A program made the position numbers and the translations under genes. Shown here one piece after another: positions 8,062-18,320 of a stretch of DNA of 64,000 bases (position 1 is the stretch's first letter; every line of letters begins with the position of its first letter). The stretch comes from Flavobacterium rivuli WB 3.3-2 = DSM 21788 (GTDB taxonomy: Bacteria; Bacteroidota; Bacteroidia; Flavobacteriales; Flavobacteriaceae). The DNA lies in contig NZ_KB899966.1 of assembly GCF_000378485.1 (NCBI RefSeq), forward strand, positions 124,001 to 188,000, in the 5' to 3' direction. Below the pieces are notes generated by a model. The model did no database searches. It was not told the origin of the DNA and was given only the letters and a program-made list of their open reading frames with translations.

Positions 8062-10404
8062 TTACCCTATAACATCAAGCTTTGCAAATCGTAATAAAAG
8101 TTTTTTTAGACCACCTACTTCAAAGTTTATTTCAGCTTTTTTATCGGCTCCCACACCTTCAAGGTTTACTACCTGCCCACGGCCAAAACGTTCGTGCATT
8201 ACCACATTGCCGGGCGCCAGTTTACTATCGGGCATGGCAGCAGCACTATCCTGCGGAGCAGGGCGCGACATAGGTTTTAACCTGCGTATACCGCTATCGG
8301 GTTTTGGGTCATTGTCGGTAATCCATTTGGGCGGTGTGCCGTTAGTTGGTTTTTGTTGCCTGAATTTAGATTTATCTACGTCGCCAAAAATGTCTGCATT
8401 TATCATTGGCTTATACTTATAGTTTGTCTCCGTTGGCGTAAGGTAATCCAGAAATTTATCGGTAATTTCTTCAATAAAACGCGATGGTTCACTGTCTACC
8501 AGCTTCCCCCAACGGTATCGCGACTGTGCATACGTTAAATATGCCTGATGCTCGGCACGTGTTAATGCCACATAAAACAATCGGCGTTCTTCCTCCAGTT
8601 CGCTGCGGGTATTTAAACTCATCGCACTCGGGAACAGGTCTTCCTCCATACCTACAATAAACACATACGGAAACTCAAGCCCCTTTGCAAGGTGAATGGT
8701 CATTAGCGCTACACGGTCGTCATCGCCGGTATCTTTATCAAGGTCGGATGCCAGGGCTACGTCTTCTAAAAATTCAGACAGCGCTCCCCTCGCTCCGTCA
8801 ACTTCTATCTGGCCTTCAATAAAATCACGGATACCATTAAGCAACTCCTCAATATTTTCTACACGGGCAACACCCTCTGGCGTGGCATCTTTTTTAAGTT
8901 CCTGTATAAGTCCGGTTTTCTTGGCAATATGGTCGGCAAGGAAAAAAGCATCCTGGGTTTCGTTAATAACCTGAAAACTTTTTATCATGGTTACAAAATC
9001 CAGTAGCTTATTTTTAGTCCCGCTGGTAAGCTTAAGGTCTATGCGCTCTATGGCTTCCATAACCTCAAAAACAGATCGGCCGTAATGGTTTGCCGCTACG
9101 GTAAGCTTTTCTAACGTACTGTTACCTATACCCCTTGCAGGATAATTAATGACACGCATTAAAGCTTCTTCATCCTTCGGGTTTATAACCAGGCGCAGGT
9201 AGCCTAAAACGTCTTTAATTTCTTTACGTTGGTAAAAAGACAACCCGCCATATATACGGTAAGGGATATCGCGCTTGCGGAGGGCATCCTCCATAGCGCG
9301 GCTTTGTGCATTGGTGCGGTATAAAATGGCAAAGCTCCCGTTTTTTAACTGCTGCTGCATTTTTTGCTCAAAAATAGTGCTGGCCACAAAACGGCCCTCT
9401 TCGCCATCGGTTAGGCTGCGGTGTACACGTATGGGTGGCCCATCATCATTGGCGGTCCACACTACTTTATCAAGCTTAACCTTATTTTTATCTATAATGG
9501 CATTGGCTGCCTCAACTATATTTTTTGTAGAACGGTAGTTTTGTTCCAGGCGGTACATTTGTACGCCCTCATAATCCTTCTGGAAATTAAGGATATTGTT
9601 AATGTTAGCCCCGCGAAATGCGTAGATACTTTGTGCATCATCACCCACCACACATATATTCTGAAATCGGTCACTCAGCGCACGCACAATAAGGTATTGC
9701 GAGTGGTTGGTATCCTGGTACTCATCTACCATTATATACCTAAAACGGTCCTGGTATTTAGCAAGTACATCAGGAAAACGGTTCAGCAATTCATTGGTGC
9801 GCAATAGTAAATCGTCAAAATCCATAGCTCCCGCTTTAAAACAACGGTCTACATACTGCTGGTATATTTCGCCAAGGCGGGGTTTCTTGCTCATGGCATC
9901 GGCCTCCTGCAATTCAGGATTATTAAAATAAGCCTTAACCGTAATAAGCGAGTTTTTAAATGACGATATGCGGCTTAGAACCTGTTTTGGCTTATAGACA
10001 TCTTTATCAAGCTGCATTTCTTTTATAATAGATGATATAAGGCGCACGCTATCCTGAGAATCGTATATACTAAAGTTAGAGGGAAAACCCAGTTTATCGG
10101 CCTCAAAACGTAATATTTTGGCAAATATGGAGTGAAAAGTCCCCATCCATAAGTTTTTAGCTTCAGATGAACCTACAATATCGGCAATACGCTTTTTCAT
10201 TTCCTTAGCTGCCTTATTGGTAAAGGTAAGTGCGAGGATATTAAAAGAATCTACCCCAAGGCTCATCAGGTAGGCAATGCGTATAGTAAGTACCCTTGTT
10301 TTACCAGACCCTGCACCGGCTATGATAATCATAGGGCCATCTTTTTGTAGTGTAGGTGCCTGCTGGGCTTCGTTAAGCTGACTTATATAATTCTGAATGT
10401 CCAT
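8062..10404 (-). CDS. uvrD: UvrD/PcrA-type ATP-dependent DNA helicase
   Basis: This 780-residue protein is a superfamily 1A 3'-5' DNA helicase used in nucleotide excision and mismatch repair and in clearing proteins from DNA. Motifs seen in order: Q-motif LNEAQQAP, Walker A AGAGSGKT at 29-36, TFTNKAAKEM (Ia), VDEYQDT (II), GDDAQSIYAFRGA (III), LEQNYRST (IV), IHLAKGLEFPYVFI (V) and VALTRAEH (VI). The C-terminal ~50 residues (APGNVVMHERFGRGQVVNLEG) form the Tudor-like domain that binds RNA polymerase in PcrA. Length matches the family. It is monocistronic and ends at the 3' side without a strong hairpin. A TATTTTTG element precedes the start on the minus strand. Confidence 0.94.
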   Translation of the reverse strand: MDIQNYISQLNEAQQAPTLQKDGPMIIIAGAGSGKTRVLTIRIAYLMSLGVDSFNILALTFTNKAAKEMKKRIADIVGSSEAKNLWMGTFHSIFAKILRFEADKLGFPSNFSIYDSQDSVRLISSIIKEMQLDKDVYKPKQVLSRISSFKNSLITVKAYFNNPELQEADAMSKKPRLGEIYQQYVDRCFKAGAMDFDDLLLRTNELLNRFPDVLAKYQDRFRYIMVDEYQDTNHSQYLIVRALSDRFQNICVVGDDAQSIYAFRGANINNILNFQKDYEGVQMYRLEQNYRSTKNIVEAANAIIDKNKVKLDKVVWTANDDGPPIRVHRSLTDGEEGRFVASTIFEQKMQQQLKNGSFAILYRTNAQSRAMEDALRKRDIPYRIYGGLSFYQRKEIKDVLGYLRLVINPKDEEALMRVINYPARGIGNSTLEKLTVAANHYGRSVFEVMEAIERIDLKLTSGTKNKLLDFVTMIKSFQVINETQDAFFLADHIAKKTGLIQELKKDATPEGVARVENIEELLNGIRDFIEGQIEVDGARGALSEFLEDVALASDLDKDTGDDDRVALMTIHLAKGLEFPYVFIVGMEEDLFPSAMSLNTRSELEEERRLFYVALTRAEHQAYLTYAQSRYRWGKLVDSEPSRFIEEITDKFLDYLTPTETNYKYKPMINADIFGDVDKSKFRQQKPTNGTPPKWITDNDPKPDSGIRRLKPMSRPAPQDSAAAMPDSKLAPGNVVMHERFGRGQVVNLEGVGADKKAEINFEVGGLKKLLLRFAKLDVIG

Positions 10405-10420
10405 TGTATAACTTTAGTTG

Positions 10421-10428
10421 CAAAAATA
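10421..10428 (-). promoter_or_regulatory. Candidate -7 element for uvrD
   Basis: The minus strand reads TATTTTTG (TAnnTTTG consensus) 17 bases before the uvrD ATG. Confidence 0.5.
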
Positions 10429-10597
10429 ATGATTTAAAGTGACAATTTATCACTCATTTTTTGTCGGGAAACCATAATATGCCATTGTTGCGCATGTAAA
10501 ATAACCCTGGAAATTATTCACAGCAACATTAAGTTACCTATGTTTAAAATGTACATTATTAACTCCGTATCAATATTCAGGATCGGAATGATTTTAA

Positions 10598-10633
10598 ACG
10601 AAAAGCCCTTCCTGTCGGAAAGGCTTTTCGTCT
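10598..10633. terminator. Hairpin terminator downstream of icmF
   Basis: A 15-base stem with one mismatch (acgaaaagcccttcc, loop tgtc, ggaaaggcttttcgt) lies just beyond the icmF stop and upstream of uvrD. It is best read as the icmF terminator on the minus strand. Confidence 0.75.
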
Positions 10634-10665
10634 ATAATCTATCATCTAAGATCTAAAACTCTCTT

Positions 10666-13600
10666 TTACATATTCCTTCTGTACTGCCCTCCTACCTCAA
10701 ACAATGCCGAAGTGATCTGTCCTAATGAGCATACCTTTGTAGCTTCCATAAGCTGCTCAAAAATATTTTCATTTTGGATGGCAGTTTCCTGAATAGTAGC
10801 CAATGTCTCAGCGACTTTTTCTTTGTGAGCCGTATGTAATATTTCGAGGGTTTTAATCTGGAATTGCTTTTCCTCCTCCGTTGCACGGATAACTTCCGCA
10901 GGAACAACCGTAGGTGATCCTTTAGAGCTCAGGAACGTATTTACCCCAATGATTGGGAATTCGCCTGTATGCTTAAGTGTTTCGTAGTAAAGGCTTTCTT
11001 CCTGAATTTTAGAACGCTGGTACATTGTTTCCATAGCACCAAGTACGCCGCCACGTTCTGTAATACGGTCAAATTCTGCAAGTACGGCTTCCTCAACAAG
11101 GTCGGTTAATTCTTCAATAATAAACGACCCCTGAATAGGGTTTTCGTTTTTGGCAAGGCCCAATTCTTTATTGATAATCAACTGTATAGCCATTGCGCGG
11201 CGCACACTTTCTTCAGTCGGGGTCGTAATAGCCTCATCATAAGCATTGGTATGCAGCGAGTTACAATTATCGTAAATAGCATAAAGTGCCTGTAATGTTG
11301 TACGGATATCGTTAAAGTCAATTTCCTGTGCATGGAGCGACCTTCCAGATGTTTGTATATGGTACTTAAGCATTTGTGCACGCTCATTAGCGCCATACTT
11401 ATTTTTTAATGCCTTCGCCCAAATTTTACGTGCCACACGGCCTATAACAGCATACTCAGGGTCTACACCGTTCGAGAAAAAGAACGAAAGGTTAGGCCCA
11501 AAATCATTGATGTTCATGCCCCTGCTTAAGTAATACTCTACATAGGTAAAACCGTTAGAAAGCGTAAAGGCCAACTGCGTAATTGGGTTGGCACCAGCCT
11601 CGGCAATATGGTAACCGGATATAGAAACCGAATAAAAATTACGTATATTATTGGTTATAAAATACTCCTGAACATCGCCCATTAACCTCAACGCAAATTC
11701 TGTAGAGAAAATACAGGTGTTTTGTGCCTGGTCTTCCTTTAAAATATCCGCCTGAACGGTACCACGAACCTGGCTTAACGTTCTTATTTTTATATCTTTA
11801 TATACATCAGCAGGGAGTACAAGATCGCCGGTAACTCCAAGTAGTATTAGCCCCAAGCCGTTGTTACCCTGCGGCAGCTCGCCGTTGTAACGTGGACGTT
11901 CAATACCTTTAGATTTGTATATTTCGTTTATGGTTTTATTTACCTCATCTTCAAGATCGTTCTCTTTTATATATAACTCACATTGCTGGTCTATGGCCGC
12001 ATTCATAAAGAAGCCTAAAAGCATGGGCGCAGGCCCGTTAATGGTCATACTAACAGATGTTAACGGATGTGCAAGGTTAAAACCCGAATAGAGTTTCTTG
12101 GCATCGTCAAGGCAGCATATAGACACTCCCGCATTACCTATTTTACCATAAATATCCGGACGTAAATGCGGATCGTTGCCGTAAAGCGTAACGCTGTCAA
12201 ACGCTGTAGATAAACGCTTTGCAGGCAACCCTGCACTTACATAATGAAAACGCTTGTTAGTCCTTTCGGGGCCACCCTCTCCGGCAAACATGCGCGATGG
12301 GTCTTCACCCTCGCGTTTAAAAGGATAAAGCCCTGATGCAAACGGAAACTCTCCCGGTACATTTTCCTGCAGGCACCAACGTAGTATATCGCCCCATGCC
12401 TGGTACTTAGGCAGCGCAACCTTGGGTATTTGCGAATGCGAAAGCGACTCAGTATGTGTAGCTATCTTAATTTCTTTATCGCGTACTTTAAAGCTGTAAA
12501 CCGGATTTTTGTATTTATCAACCTTATCTTTCCATGTCAGGATTATCTCCCAATTGTATGGGTCAAGATTCATTTTAACCCTGTCGAATTCGCCTGTTAA
12601 TAATTTTAAAAAGTCAGCATTAGCTTCATTCTTAACTTTATCTATGCCTTCTTCATCAATACCAAACTTGGTTAACCCCAGCGTTACATTAGCAACTGAT
12701 TCTATAGTTTTAAATATGCCATAAAGCTTTTGTGCAACTTCCTGCTGGCTCAACGCTATAGCATCATACTTGCGGTTATTTTCGGCAATTTCGCTAAGGT
12801 AACGCGTTCTGTGCGGAGGGATTACAAATATTTTTTCGCTCATTTCGCGGGTAATGGCAAAGGTAGTTTTCAGGTCGGCACCCGTTTTTTCTACCACTTT
12901 GTCCATCATGGCCTTATAAAGGGTATTCATGCCGGGGTCGTTAAACTGCGAGGCAATCGTACCAAAAATTGGCATACTATCAGGGCTGGCATCCCACAGG
13001 TTGTGGTTGCGCTGGTATTGTTTTTTTACATCACGCAGGGCATCAAGAGAGCCGCGCTTGTCAAATTTATTAATGGCCACCATATCGGCAAAGTCCAGCA
13101 TATCAATCTTTTCAAGCTGTGTTGCTGCACCAAACTCCGGCGTCATCACATATAACGAAACATCGCTGTGCTCGATGATCTCGGTATCGCTTTGCCCAAT
13201 ACCCGATGTTTCAAGAATGATAATATCATATTTGGCAGCCTTCAGCACCTGTATAGCCTCAGCAACATATTTAGAAAGAGCTAAATTACTCTGTCTCGTA
13301 GCCAGCGAACGCATATAAACCCTTGGGTTATTAATGGCATTCATCCTTATACGGTCGCCCAATAACGCCCCACCCGTTTTGCGTTTAGAAGGGTCTACAG
13401 ATATTAAACCTATAGTTTTTTCGGGAAAATCAATAAGGAAACGGCGCACCAGTTCGTCTACTAATGACGATTTACCTGCTCCACCCGTACCTGTTATGCC
13501 GAGTACCGGTATCTTGCTTGTAAGATTTTGCTGATGGATAATATCCAGCGCTTCTTTTGCCACTTCAGGAAAATTCTCTGCCGAAGATATTACCCTTGCT

Positions 13601-14097
13601 ATTGCTGTGGGGTTCTTGTCTTCGAGATGGTTAACTTCGCCATTAAGTTTGTCGCCAATAGCAAAGTCTGATTTTTGAACTAAATCGTTTATCATCCCCT
13701 GAAGCCCTAATTCGCGGCCATCATCGGGAGCATAAATACGGGTAATGCCATATTCCTGCAGTTCTTTAATTTCTTCAGGAAGGATAACTCCGCCTCCGCC
13801 GCCAAATATTTTAATATGCCCTGCCCCTTTTTCTTTTAAAAGGTCGTGCATGTACTTAAAATATTCGTTGTGCCCTCCCTGGTAAGACGTTAGCGCAATG
13901 GCATTGGCATCTTCCTGAATGGCTGTATTTACAACTTCTTCCACACTGCGGTCGTGCCCAAGGTGTATTACCTCTACACCGGTGGCCTGTATAATGCGGC
14001 GCATAATGTTTATGGCGGCATCGTGCCCGTCAAACAACGAGGCTGCTGTTACAATACGTACTTTATATTTAGGAATGTAAGGCTTTGCTTGCTCCAT
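10666..14097 (-). CDS. icmF: Fused isobutyryl-CoA mutase IcmF
   Basis: The 1143-residue product is the natural fusion IcmF, an adenosylcobalamin enzyme that interconverts isobutyryl-CoA and n-butyryl-CoA and carries its own G-protein chaperone. Domain order: B12-binding domain at ~12-140 with DGHDAA (23-28) supplying the cobalt-ligating His25; MeaI/ArgK-like GTPase at ~190-450 with Walker A GTGGAGKS (203-210) and NKFD; then the mutase TIM barrel with [24 protein letters not shown]. Phe593 and Gln792 ([11 protein letters not shown]) occupy the positions where methylmalonyl-CoA mutase has Tyr and Arg, which argues for isobutyryl/pivalyl-type rather than methylmalonyl substrates. It probably serves branched-chain amino acid or fatty acid breakdown. 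It is monocistronic with its own terminator. Confidence 0.92.
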   Translation of the reverse strand: MEQAKPYIPKYKVRIVTAASLFDGHDAAINIMRRIIQATGVEVIHLGHDRSVEEVVNTAIQEDANAIALTSYQGGHNEYFKYMHDLLKEKGAGHIKIFGGGGGVILPEEIKELQEYGITRIYAPDDGRELGLQGMINDLVQKSDFAIGDKLNGEVNHLEDKNPTAIARVISSAENFPEVAKEALDIIHQQNLTSKIPVLGITGTGGAGKSSLVDELVRRFLIDFPEKTIGLISVDPSKRKTGGALLGDRIRMNAINNPRVYMRSLATRQSNLALSKYVAEAIQVLKAAKYDIIILETSGIGQSDTEIIEHSDVSLYVMTPEFGAATQLEKIDMLDFADMVAINKFDKRGSLDALRDVKKQYQRNHNLWDASPDSMPIFGTIASQFNDPGMNTLYKAMMDKVVEKTGADLKTTFAITREMSEKIFVIPPHRTRYLSEIAENNRKYDAIALSQQEVAQKLYGIFKTIESVANVTLGLTKFGIDEEGIDKVKNEANADFLKLLTGEFDRVKMNLDPYNWEIILTWKDKVDKYKNPVYSFKVRDKEIKIATHTESLSHSQIPKVALPKYQAWGDILRWCLQENVPGEFPFASGLYPFKREGEDPSRMFAGEGGPERTNKRFHYVSAGLPAKRLSTAFDSVTLYGNDPHLRPDIYGKIGNAGVSICCLDDAKKLYSGFNLAHPLTSVSMTINGPAPMLLGFFMNAAIDQQCELYIKENDLEDEVNKTINEIYKSKGIERPRYNGELPQGNNGLGLILLGVTGDLVLPADVYKDIKIRTLSQVRGTVQADILKEDQAQNTCIFSTEFALRLMGDVQEYFITNNIRNFYSVSISGYHIAEAGANPITQLAFTLSNGFTYVEYYLSRGMNINDFGPNLSFFFSNGVDPEYAVIGRVARKIWAKALKNKYGANERAQMLKYHIQTSGRSLHAQEIDFNDIRTTLQALYAIYDNCNSLHTNAYDEAITTPTEESVRRAMAIQLIINKELGLAKNENPIQGSFIIEELTDLVEEAVLAEFDRITERGGVLGAMETMYQRSKIQEESLYYETLKHTGEFPIIGVNTFLSSKGSPTVVPAEVIRATEEEKQFQIKTLEILHTAHKEKVAETLATIQETAIQNENIFEQLMEATKVCSLGQITSALFEVGGQYRRNM

Positions 14098-14182
14098 GAT
14101 GAATTATCTTCAATTTTAGACTTGCAATTTACATATTTATTAAGAATACCAAAAATTTATTGCAATTTAATTGAGGTAATCA

Positions 14183-14833
14183 TTATCTAACAATATGCCC
14201 TACGTTTCCCTGATCCATAAACAGGACACGGGTACTAAAAGCCTTTGCTTTTATGGTGGTAGGAAACCAATCACGGTCTTTCTGCACGATTATGAACAAA
14301 CCTGTATCATCTCCTGAAACAGTAAAATTATCACTGCGGGGCTGGCGTTTAAATATGGATACGCCATATTCGTCTTTAAGAATATTGGCAAGTTCGGGCA
14401 CATTATTAGTTACCAGGCCTATCTCGCTAATACCTACATAGCATTTATAGCTAAAGGCTTCACGGTAATACTCTTTGTTGGGGTAACGGGTAATGAACTC
14501 TAAAATATTACCGTTATTATCGTAAAAGTAAAACGATTTGGCATCCCAGTTTACAAAGTTGGCAATATCATCGCCTTCGGCTGGCACTATTGGGGTAAGT
14601 GTTTTTATAAAATCGTGTGCATCAAAAAAACGGTTGGTGGGTACATCTATGGCAAAGTGGTAAACCGGTTTTAAATTATCCGACTTACGGAAAATAAGTT
14701 TTGTAGCCCCAACCGTAAAAAATATACGGGTTTTATCTTCCCTCATATACGGCTCAAGACCTAAAATTTTTTTGTAAAATTTTTCGGTTTCGGTAAGGTT
14801 GTCACTCAGTAATTCAAGCTCAATAATTTGCAT
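14183..14833 (-). CDS. VOC (glyoxalase/bleomycin resistance) family protein
   Basis: The 216-residue protein begins with the typical VOC opening ELELLSDNLTETEKFYKKILGLEP and contains two beta-alpha-beta-beta-beta repeats: residues ~3-115 end in FYFYDNNGNILEFI, the canonical metal-ligand strand, and ~125-210 form a second, more diverged half. VOC proteins are vicinal oxygen chelate metalloenzymes or drug-binding proteins. The specific reaction cannot be read. No signal peptide. It lies between icmF and rarD as a single gene on the minus strand; no link to its neighbours is evident. Confidence 0.82.
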   Translation of the reverse strand: MQIIELELLSDNLTETEKFYKKILGLEPYMREDKTRIFFTVGATKLIFRKSDNLKPVYHFAIDVPTNRFFDAHDFIKTLTPIVPAEGDDIANFVNWDAKSFYFYDNNGNILEFITRYPNKEYYREAFSYKCYVGISEIGLVTNNVPELANILKDEYGVSIFKRQPRSDNFTVSGDDTGLFIIVQKDRDWFPTTIKAKAFSTRVLFMDQGNVGHIVR

Positions 14834-14981
14834 GCGTTACGTTTATTTGGCTCTTGCTAATATAATGATTTATAGTGGCTTTTAGTTTAAATGAAAAATA
14901 ATTTATTGTAGTAATAAAAGAACGAGGATGATATTTTGAAACACGAATAATACCGATTAAAAAAATTATACATGCCCTAAA

Positions 14982-15031
14982 GCAAATCCGCACAAATCCG
15001 CATTTGCGAAGCATCCGTTTAATCCGCGTTC
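14982..15031. repeat. Intergenic AATCCGC-type repeat patch
   Basis: The 257-base gap 14834-15090 holds no gene. It contains the near-repeated units aaatccgcac, aaatccgcat, gcatccg and aatccgcg within about 50 bases, a pattern typical of degenerate intergenic repeats in Bacteroidota. Confidence 0.45.
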
Positions 15032-15059
15032 CATTTATATATAAGTATAAAAAATAAAG

Positions 15060-15067
15060 TACTTTTG
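15060..15067 (+). promoter_or_regulatory. Candidate -7 element for rarD
   Basis: TACTTTTG fits TAnnTTTG, 23 bases before the rarD ATG. Confidence 0.5.
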
Positions 15068-15090
15068 CACACTCTTTTGATACTAAAAAA

Positions 15091-15987
15091 ATGCGTTATA
15101 AATATTACCTCGCAGCGGCAACAGCTTTTACCATTTGGGGATTGTTCAGTTTTGTTTTAAAACCGTTGCATGACTACCCGTCTCCTGATATTTTATTTTA
15201 CCGCATATTTTTCTGCGTTACTTTAATGACGGTAACCAACCTGCTTTTCAGACGAAAAAATATTGTTGAAACTCGTAATAGTTTTGCGCTATTAGACTCT
15301 AAAACAAAAACAAACCTGCTCGCGCTTACCATTATAAGTTCTATATTACTGGCAGGTAACTGGTTCTTTTTTATTTATGTAATGAACCACATTAGCGTTA
15401 AGGCAGCATCGCTTGCTTATTTGGTTTGCCCTATACTCACCACCGTTTTTGCATTTATTATATTAAAAGAAAAGCTATCAAAATTACAATGGCTATCGGT
15501 AGTATTAAGTATTGTAAGCTGCGTATTACTATCTTTAAATAACTTTAATGATGTGTTTTACAGCATAGTAGTGGCGGCAACCTATGCTATGTACCTTGTG
15601 CTGCAAAAGAAATTTGCAGGTATAGATAAGTTTCTTTTACTATCTGTTCAGCTTGTCATTACCTCTGTAATATTATTACCATTTTATCCTGTATACAGTG
15701 GAACATTACCTACAGAGACTTCATTTTATTTATACATTTTGGTTATAGCTATAGGTTTTACTATTGTACCTATGCTCCTTAACCTGTATGCTTTAAAAGG
15801 GATAAACTCTTCTACATTAGGCATATTGCTATACATTAACCCAATTATAGGTTTTTTGTTAGCAGCATTTTATTACCACGAGGTTATTACGCAAATGCAA
15901 GTTATTGCCTATAGTATAATCGTAGTATCAATAGCAATATTTAACGTTGGGAGTTATTTACGACTGAAAACGATTACTCAACAATAA
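15091..15987 (+). CDS. rarD: RarD-type EamA family transporter
   Basis: The 298-residue protein is a drug/metabolite transporter (EamA superfamily) with about ten membrane helices in two five-helix halves. The start YYLAAATAFTIWGLFSFVLKPLHDYPSPDILFYRI is the RarD signature, as is NWFFFIYVMNHISVKAASLAYLVCPI. RarD was first noted in chloramphenicol-sensitive or -resistant contexts, but its transported substrate is not settled. The length is normal (about 300). The next gene starts one base after its stop codon, so the two are probably cotranscribed. Confidence 0.88.
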   Translation: MRYKYYLAAATAFTIWGLFSFVLKPLHDYPSPDILFYRIFFCVTLMTVTNLLFRRKNIVETRNSFALLDSKTKTNLLALTIISSILLAGNWFFFIYVMNHISVKAASLAYLVCPILTTVFAFIILKEKLSKLQWLSVVLSIVSCVLLSLNNFNDVFYSIVVAATYAMYLVLQKKFAGIDKFLLLSVQLVITSVILLPFYPVYSGTLPTETSFYLYILVIAIGFTIVPMLLNLYALKGINSSTLGILLYINPIIGFLLAAFYYHEVITQMQVIAYSIIVVSIAIFNVGSYLRLKTITQQ

Positions 15988-15988
15988 T

Positions 15989-16477
15989 ATGACTGCCAAT
16001 CAATATATAGAGCTTTCTTGTATAGCCAAAATCCCTCTTAAGGATTTAGCAAGAGAGCTATATAGTAGTCCGAATAACAAATATTACATCTTACTCGAAC
16101 AAAATAGGGAAAGTATTATTAATGATTTTTTTGAAACTTTCTTTTTAAAACTTGATCAGAAAAAATACTCTTTACTTAAGGAACATTTTATATTGTTATT
16201 AATTGACCCTTTCACTATAAAGGATGGTCCACGTTTTTTACAGATGCTATATTTTGTAAATAATGAAGCAGACAGCGGAATAACAGATGATTTATTAGAC
16301 AATTTATGGACAATACTGGATAATGTTTTTCACAACTCGCTGCATGAAGATGTGCAAAACGAATTTGAAACCGAACTCAAAAAATTGAGATTGAAAATTT
16401 TAAGGTTACCACATTGCTCACTTGATTCTGTTGCTTTGTTAGAACAAAAAATTGGTCATTTTTTAGGATATGATTAA
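15989..16477 (+). CDS. Hypothetical helical protein downstream of rarD
   Basis: I do not recognise this 162-residue protein. It begins at ATG 15989, one base after the rarD stop, and ends before a strong hairpin, so it is a plausible second gene of the rarD transcript. The sequence is predicted mostly helical and acidic, with no signal peptide, membrane span, cysteine cluster or known motif. The second half contains LDNLWTILDNVFHNSLHEDVQNEFETELKKLRLKI, which looks amphipathic. G+C is visibly lower than in most of the window. Likely cytosolic; function unknown. Confidence 0.65.
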   Translation: MTANQYIELSCIAKIPLKDLARELYSSPNNKYYILLEQNRESIINDFFETFFLKLDQKKYSLLKEHFILLLIDPFTIKDGPRFLQMLYFVNNEADSGITDDLLDNLWTILDNVFHNSLHEDVQNEFETELKKLRLKILRLPHCSLDSVALLEQKIGHFLGYD

Positions 16478-16483
16478 ATCAAA

Positions 16484-16516
16484 AATCCCCTGCATAATTA
16501 AATACGCAGGGGATTA
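16484..16516. terminator. Terminator between hypothetical gene and catalase
   Basis: A perfect 10-base stem (aatcccctgc with gcaggggatt, 12-base loop) between convergent genes. T-runs are weak on the plus side and an A-run precedes the stem, giving a T-run for the minus strand. Confidence 0.75.
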
Positions 16517-16533
16517 CTAAGAATTAAAATATT

Positions 16534-18015
16534 TTAATGCTGTATCATAGACGGGTCAAGGTTAACCTGTAAGCCCTGTGCTATACCCATACCCAGCGAA
16601 ATATCTGCCCTAAACCAGTGGCACAGCTGGCGGTTAATTATCTCTTCGCGCTTAGGCCCGGCAATTCCGCTCATGGCGCCTACAATATTGTTTATGGTAT
16701 TTTGCTTAGCTTCTGCATCCATAAGCCTGAAAAGGTTACCCGGTTGGGTGTAATGGTCATTCTCTCCCTCTGCATTGCGGTCATACCAGTTAGCCGTAAG
16801 GCTTTCCAGCTCCCATGCAGGCTCTTTGTAGCTTTCGTCTTCTACAATAGTATCAAAACTGTTAGGATAGTAGTTTGGGTTGCTGCCGCCGTTACCATCT
16901 ACGCGCATTTGTCCGTCGCGGTGGTAATTATTGGTCATATAAGGGCAACGGTTTACAGGTATCTGCTCAAAGTTGGCACCAAGGCGGTATCGTTGAGCAT
17001 CAGGATACGAAAGCAACCTTCCCTGTAACATTTTATCGGGAGAAAAACCAATACCGTTTACAATGCGCGATGGCGAAAATGCTGCCTGCTCTACATCCTG
17101 AAAATAGTTGTAAGGGTTGCGGTTTAGTTCTATCTGCCCTACATCAATCAACGGATAATCGCCATGCGGCCAAACTTTAGTTAAGTCGAACGGATTAATA
17201 TGATACGTACTTGATTCAGCTTCAGGCATTACCTGAATTTTAAGGTCCCATTTAGGAAAATTGCCGCTTTCTATGTTTTCAAAAAGGTCGCGTTGTGCAA
17301 AATCAAGGTCTTCGCTTTTCTTGGCTGCTGCTTCGCTATCGGTAAAATTCTTAATGCCTTGTGCTGTTATAAAATGAAACTTTACATAAAATCGCTCGTT
17401 TGCCGCATTTATAAAACTATACGTGTGGCTGCCAAAACCATGCATGTGGCGGTAACCTACAGGTGTGCCCCTGTCGCTCATTAATATTAGTACCTGGTGC
17501 AGGCTTTCCGGGTTTAGCGACCAGAAATCCCACATCATCGTAGGTGATTTTAGGTTAGTTTGCGGGTCGCGTTTTTGGGTGTGTATAAAGTCGCTGAATT
17601 TTTTAGGGTCTTTTACAAAAAATACCGGCGTGTTGTTACCTACAAGATCCCAGTTACCATCTTCCGTATAAAATTTCATTGCAAAACCACGTGGGTCGCG
17701 CTCTGTATCGGCCGATCCTTTTTCTCCACCTACGGTACTAAATCTAAGTACCATCTCTGTTTGTTTACCTACGGCTGCAAATATTTTCGCTTTGGTATAT
17801 TTAGAAATGTCATGTGTAACTGTAAACGTTCCAAAAGCCGCCGAACCTTTTGCATGTACTACCCTTTCCGGTATACGTTCACGGTTAAACTGGGCCATTT
17901 TTTCGTGAAGTATAACATCTTGTAATAATATAGGGCCACGGGGGCCAACAGTTTGCGAGTTTTCGTGTTCGGCATAAGGGCGGCCGGATGCTGTGGTAAG
18001 TTTAGTTTGTGACAT
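16534..18015 (-). CDS. katA: Monofunctional heme catalase
   Basis: The 493-residue protein is a small-subunit (clade 3 type) catalase that converts hydrogen peroxide to water and oxygen. Active-site His54 lies in [14 protein letters not shown], the distal Asn in [12 protein letters not shown], and the proximal heme Tyr in [23 protein letters not shown] at about residue 337. The NRNPxNYF motif and C-terminal region are complete, and no flavodoxin-like extension is present. No signal peptide is visible, so it is cytosolic. It is monocistronic with a TAnnTTTG element upstream. No OxyR or PerR gene is in the window. Confidence 0.95.
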   Translation of the reverse strand: MSQTKLTTASGRPYAEHENSQTVGPRGPILLQDVILHEKMAQFNRERIPERVVHAKGSAAFGTFTVTHDISKYTKAKIFAAVGKQTEMVLRFSTVGGEKGSADTERDPRGFAMKFYTEDGNWDLVGNNTPVFFVKDPKKFSDFIHTQKRDPQTNLKSPTMMWDFWSLNPESLHQVLILMSDRGTPVGYRHMHGFGSHTYSFINAANERFYVKFHFITAQGIKNFTDSEAAAKKSEDLDFAQRDLFENIESGNFPKWDLKIQVMPEAESSTYHINPFDLTKVWPHGDYPLIDVGQIELNRNPYNYFQDVEQAAFSPSRIVNGIGFSPDKMLQGRLLSYPDAQRYRLGANFEQIPVNRCPYMTNNYHRDGQMRVDGNGGSNPNYYPNSFDTIVEDESYKEPAWELESLTANWYDRNAEGENDHYTQPGNLFRLMDAEAKQNTINNIVGAMSGIAGPKREEIINRQLCHWFRADISLGMGIAQGLQVNLDPSMIQH

Positions 18016-18046
18016 GGGTATGTGTGTGTTTTATATTATTTGATTA

Positions 18047-18054
18047 CAAAAATA
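18047..18054 (-). promoter_or_regulatory. Candidate -7 element for katA
   Basis: The minus strand reads TATTTTTG 31 bases before the catalase ATG. The 305-base gap 18016-18320 holds this element and the DUF4197 promoter but no convincing gene; the short frames in it overlap both promoters. Confidence 0.5.
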
Positions 18055-18286
18055 GGTTTGTGAAGATGTTGTTCCTTCTTAAAACTATTGATTTTGCCTA
18101 TAGTGCCATTACAACTATGTTACCAAATTTACAAAATATTGATAACCATAATACTACAAAATCGTACTTTAAGATAGATTTACGATATATCGAAAATTTA
18201 TGTAAGCATAGATGAAATATCAATAAAATGAGGAGTATAAGCAATAAATTGCGGTAAAGCTTACAATGCAGGAATGGTTTTTGTTT

Positions 18287-18294
18287 TACTTTTG
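18287..18294 (+). promoter_or_regulatory. Candidate -7 element for the first DUF4197 gene
   Basis: TACTTTTG fits TAnnTTTG, 26 bases before ATG 18321. Confidence 0.5.
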
Positions 18295-18320
18295 GACAAC
18301 ACATTAACCCTTATCATCTA

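Noticed and set aside
12730..13155. 141-residue plus-strand frame inside icmF
   Set aside because: It lies wholly antisense to conserved IcmF sequence, has no recognisable domain and appears to be a shadow frame.
14820..15014. 64-residue minus-strand frame upstream of the VOC gene
   Set aside because: It overlaps the VOC start and the intergenic repeat patch, with no domain and no plausible promoter.
18098..18304. 68-residue hydrophobic minus-strand frame between katA and DUF4197
   Set aside because: It overlaps the promoter region of the DUF4197 gene and is in AT-rich intergenic DNA, where hydrophobic frames arise by chance.
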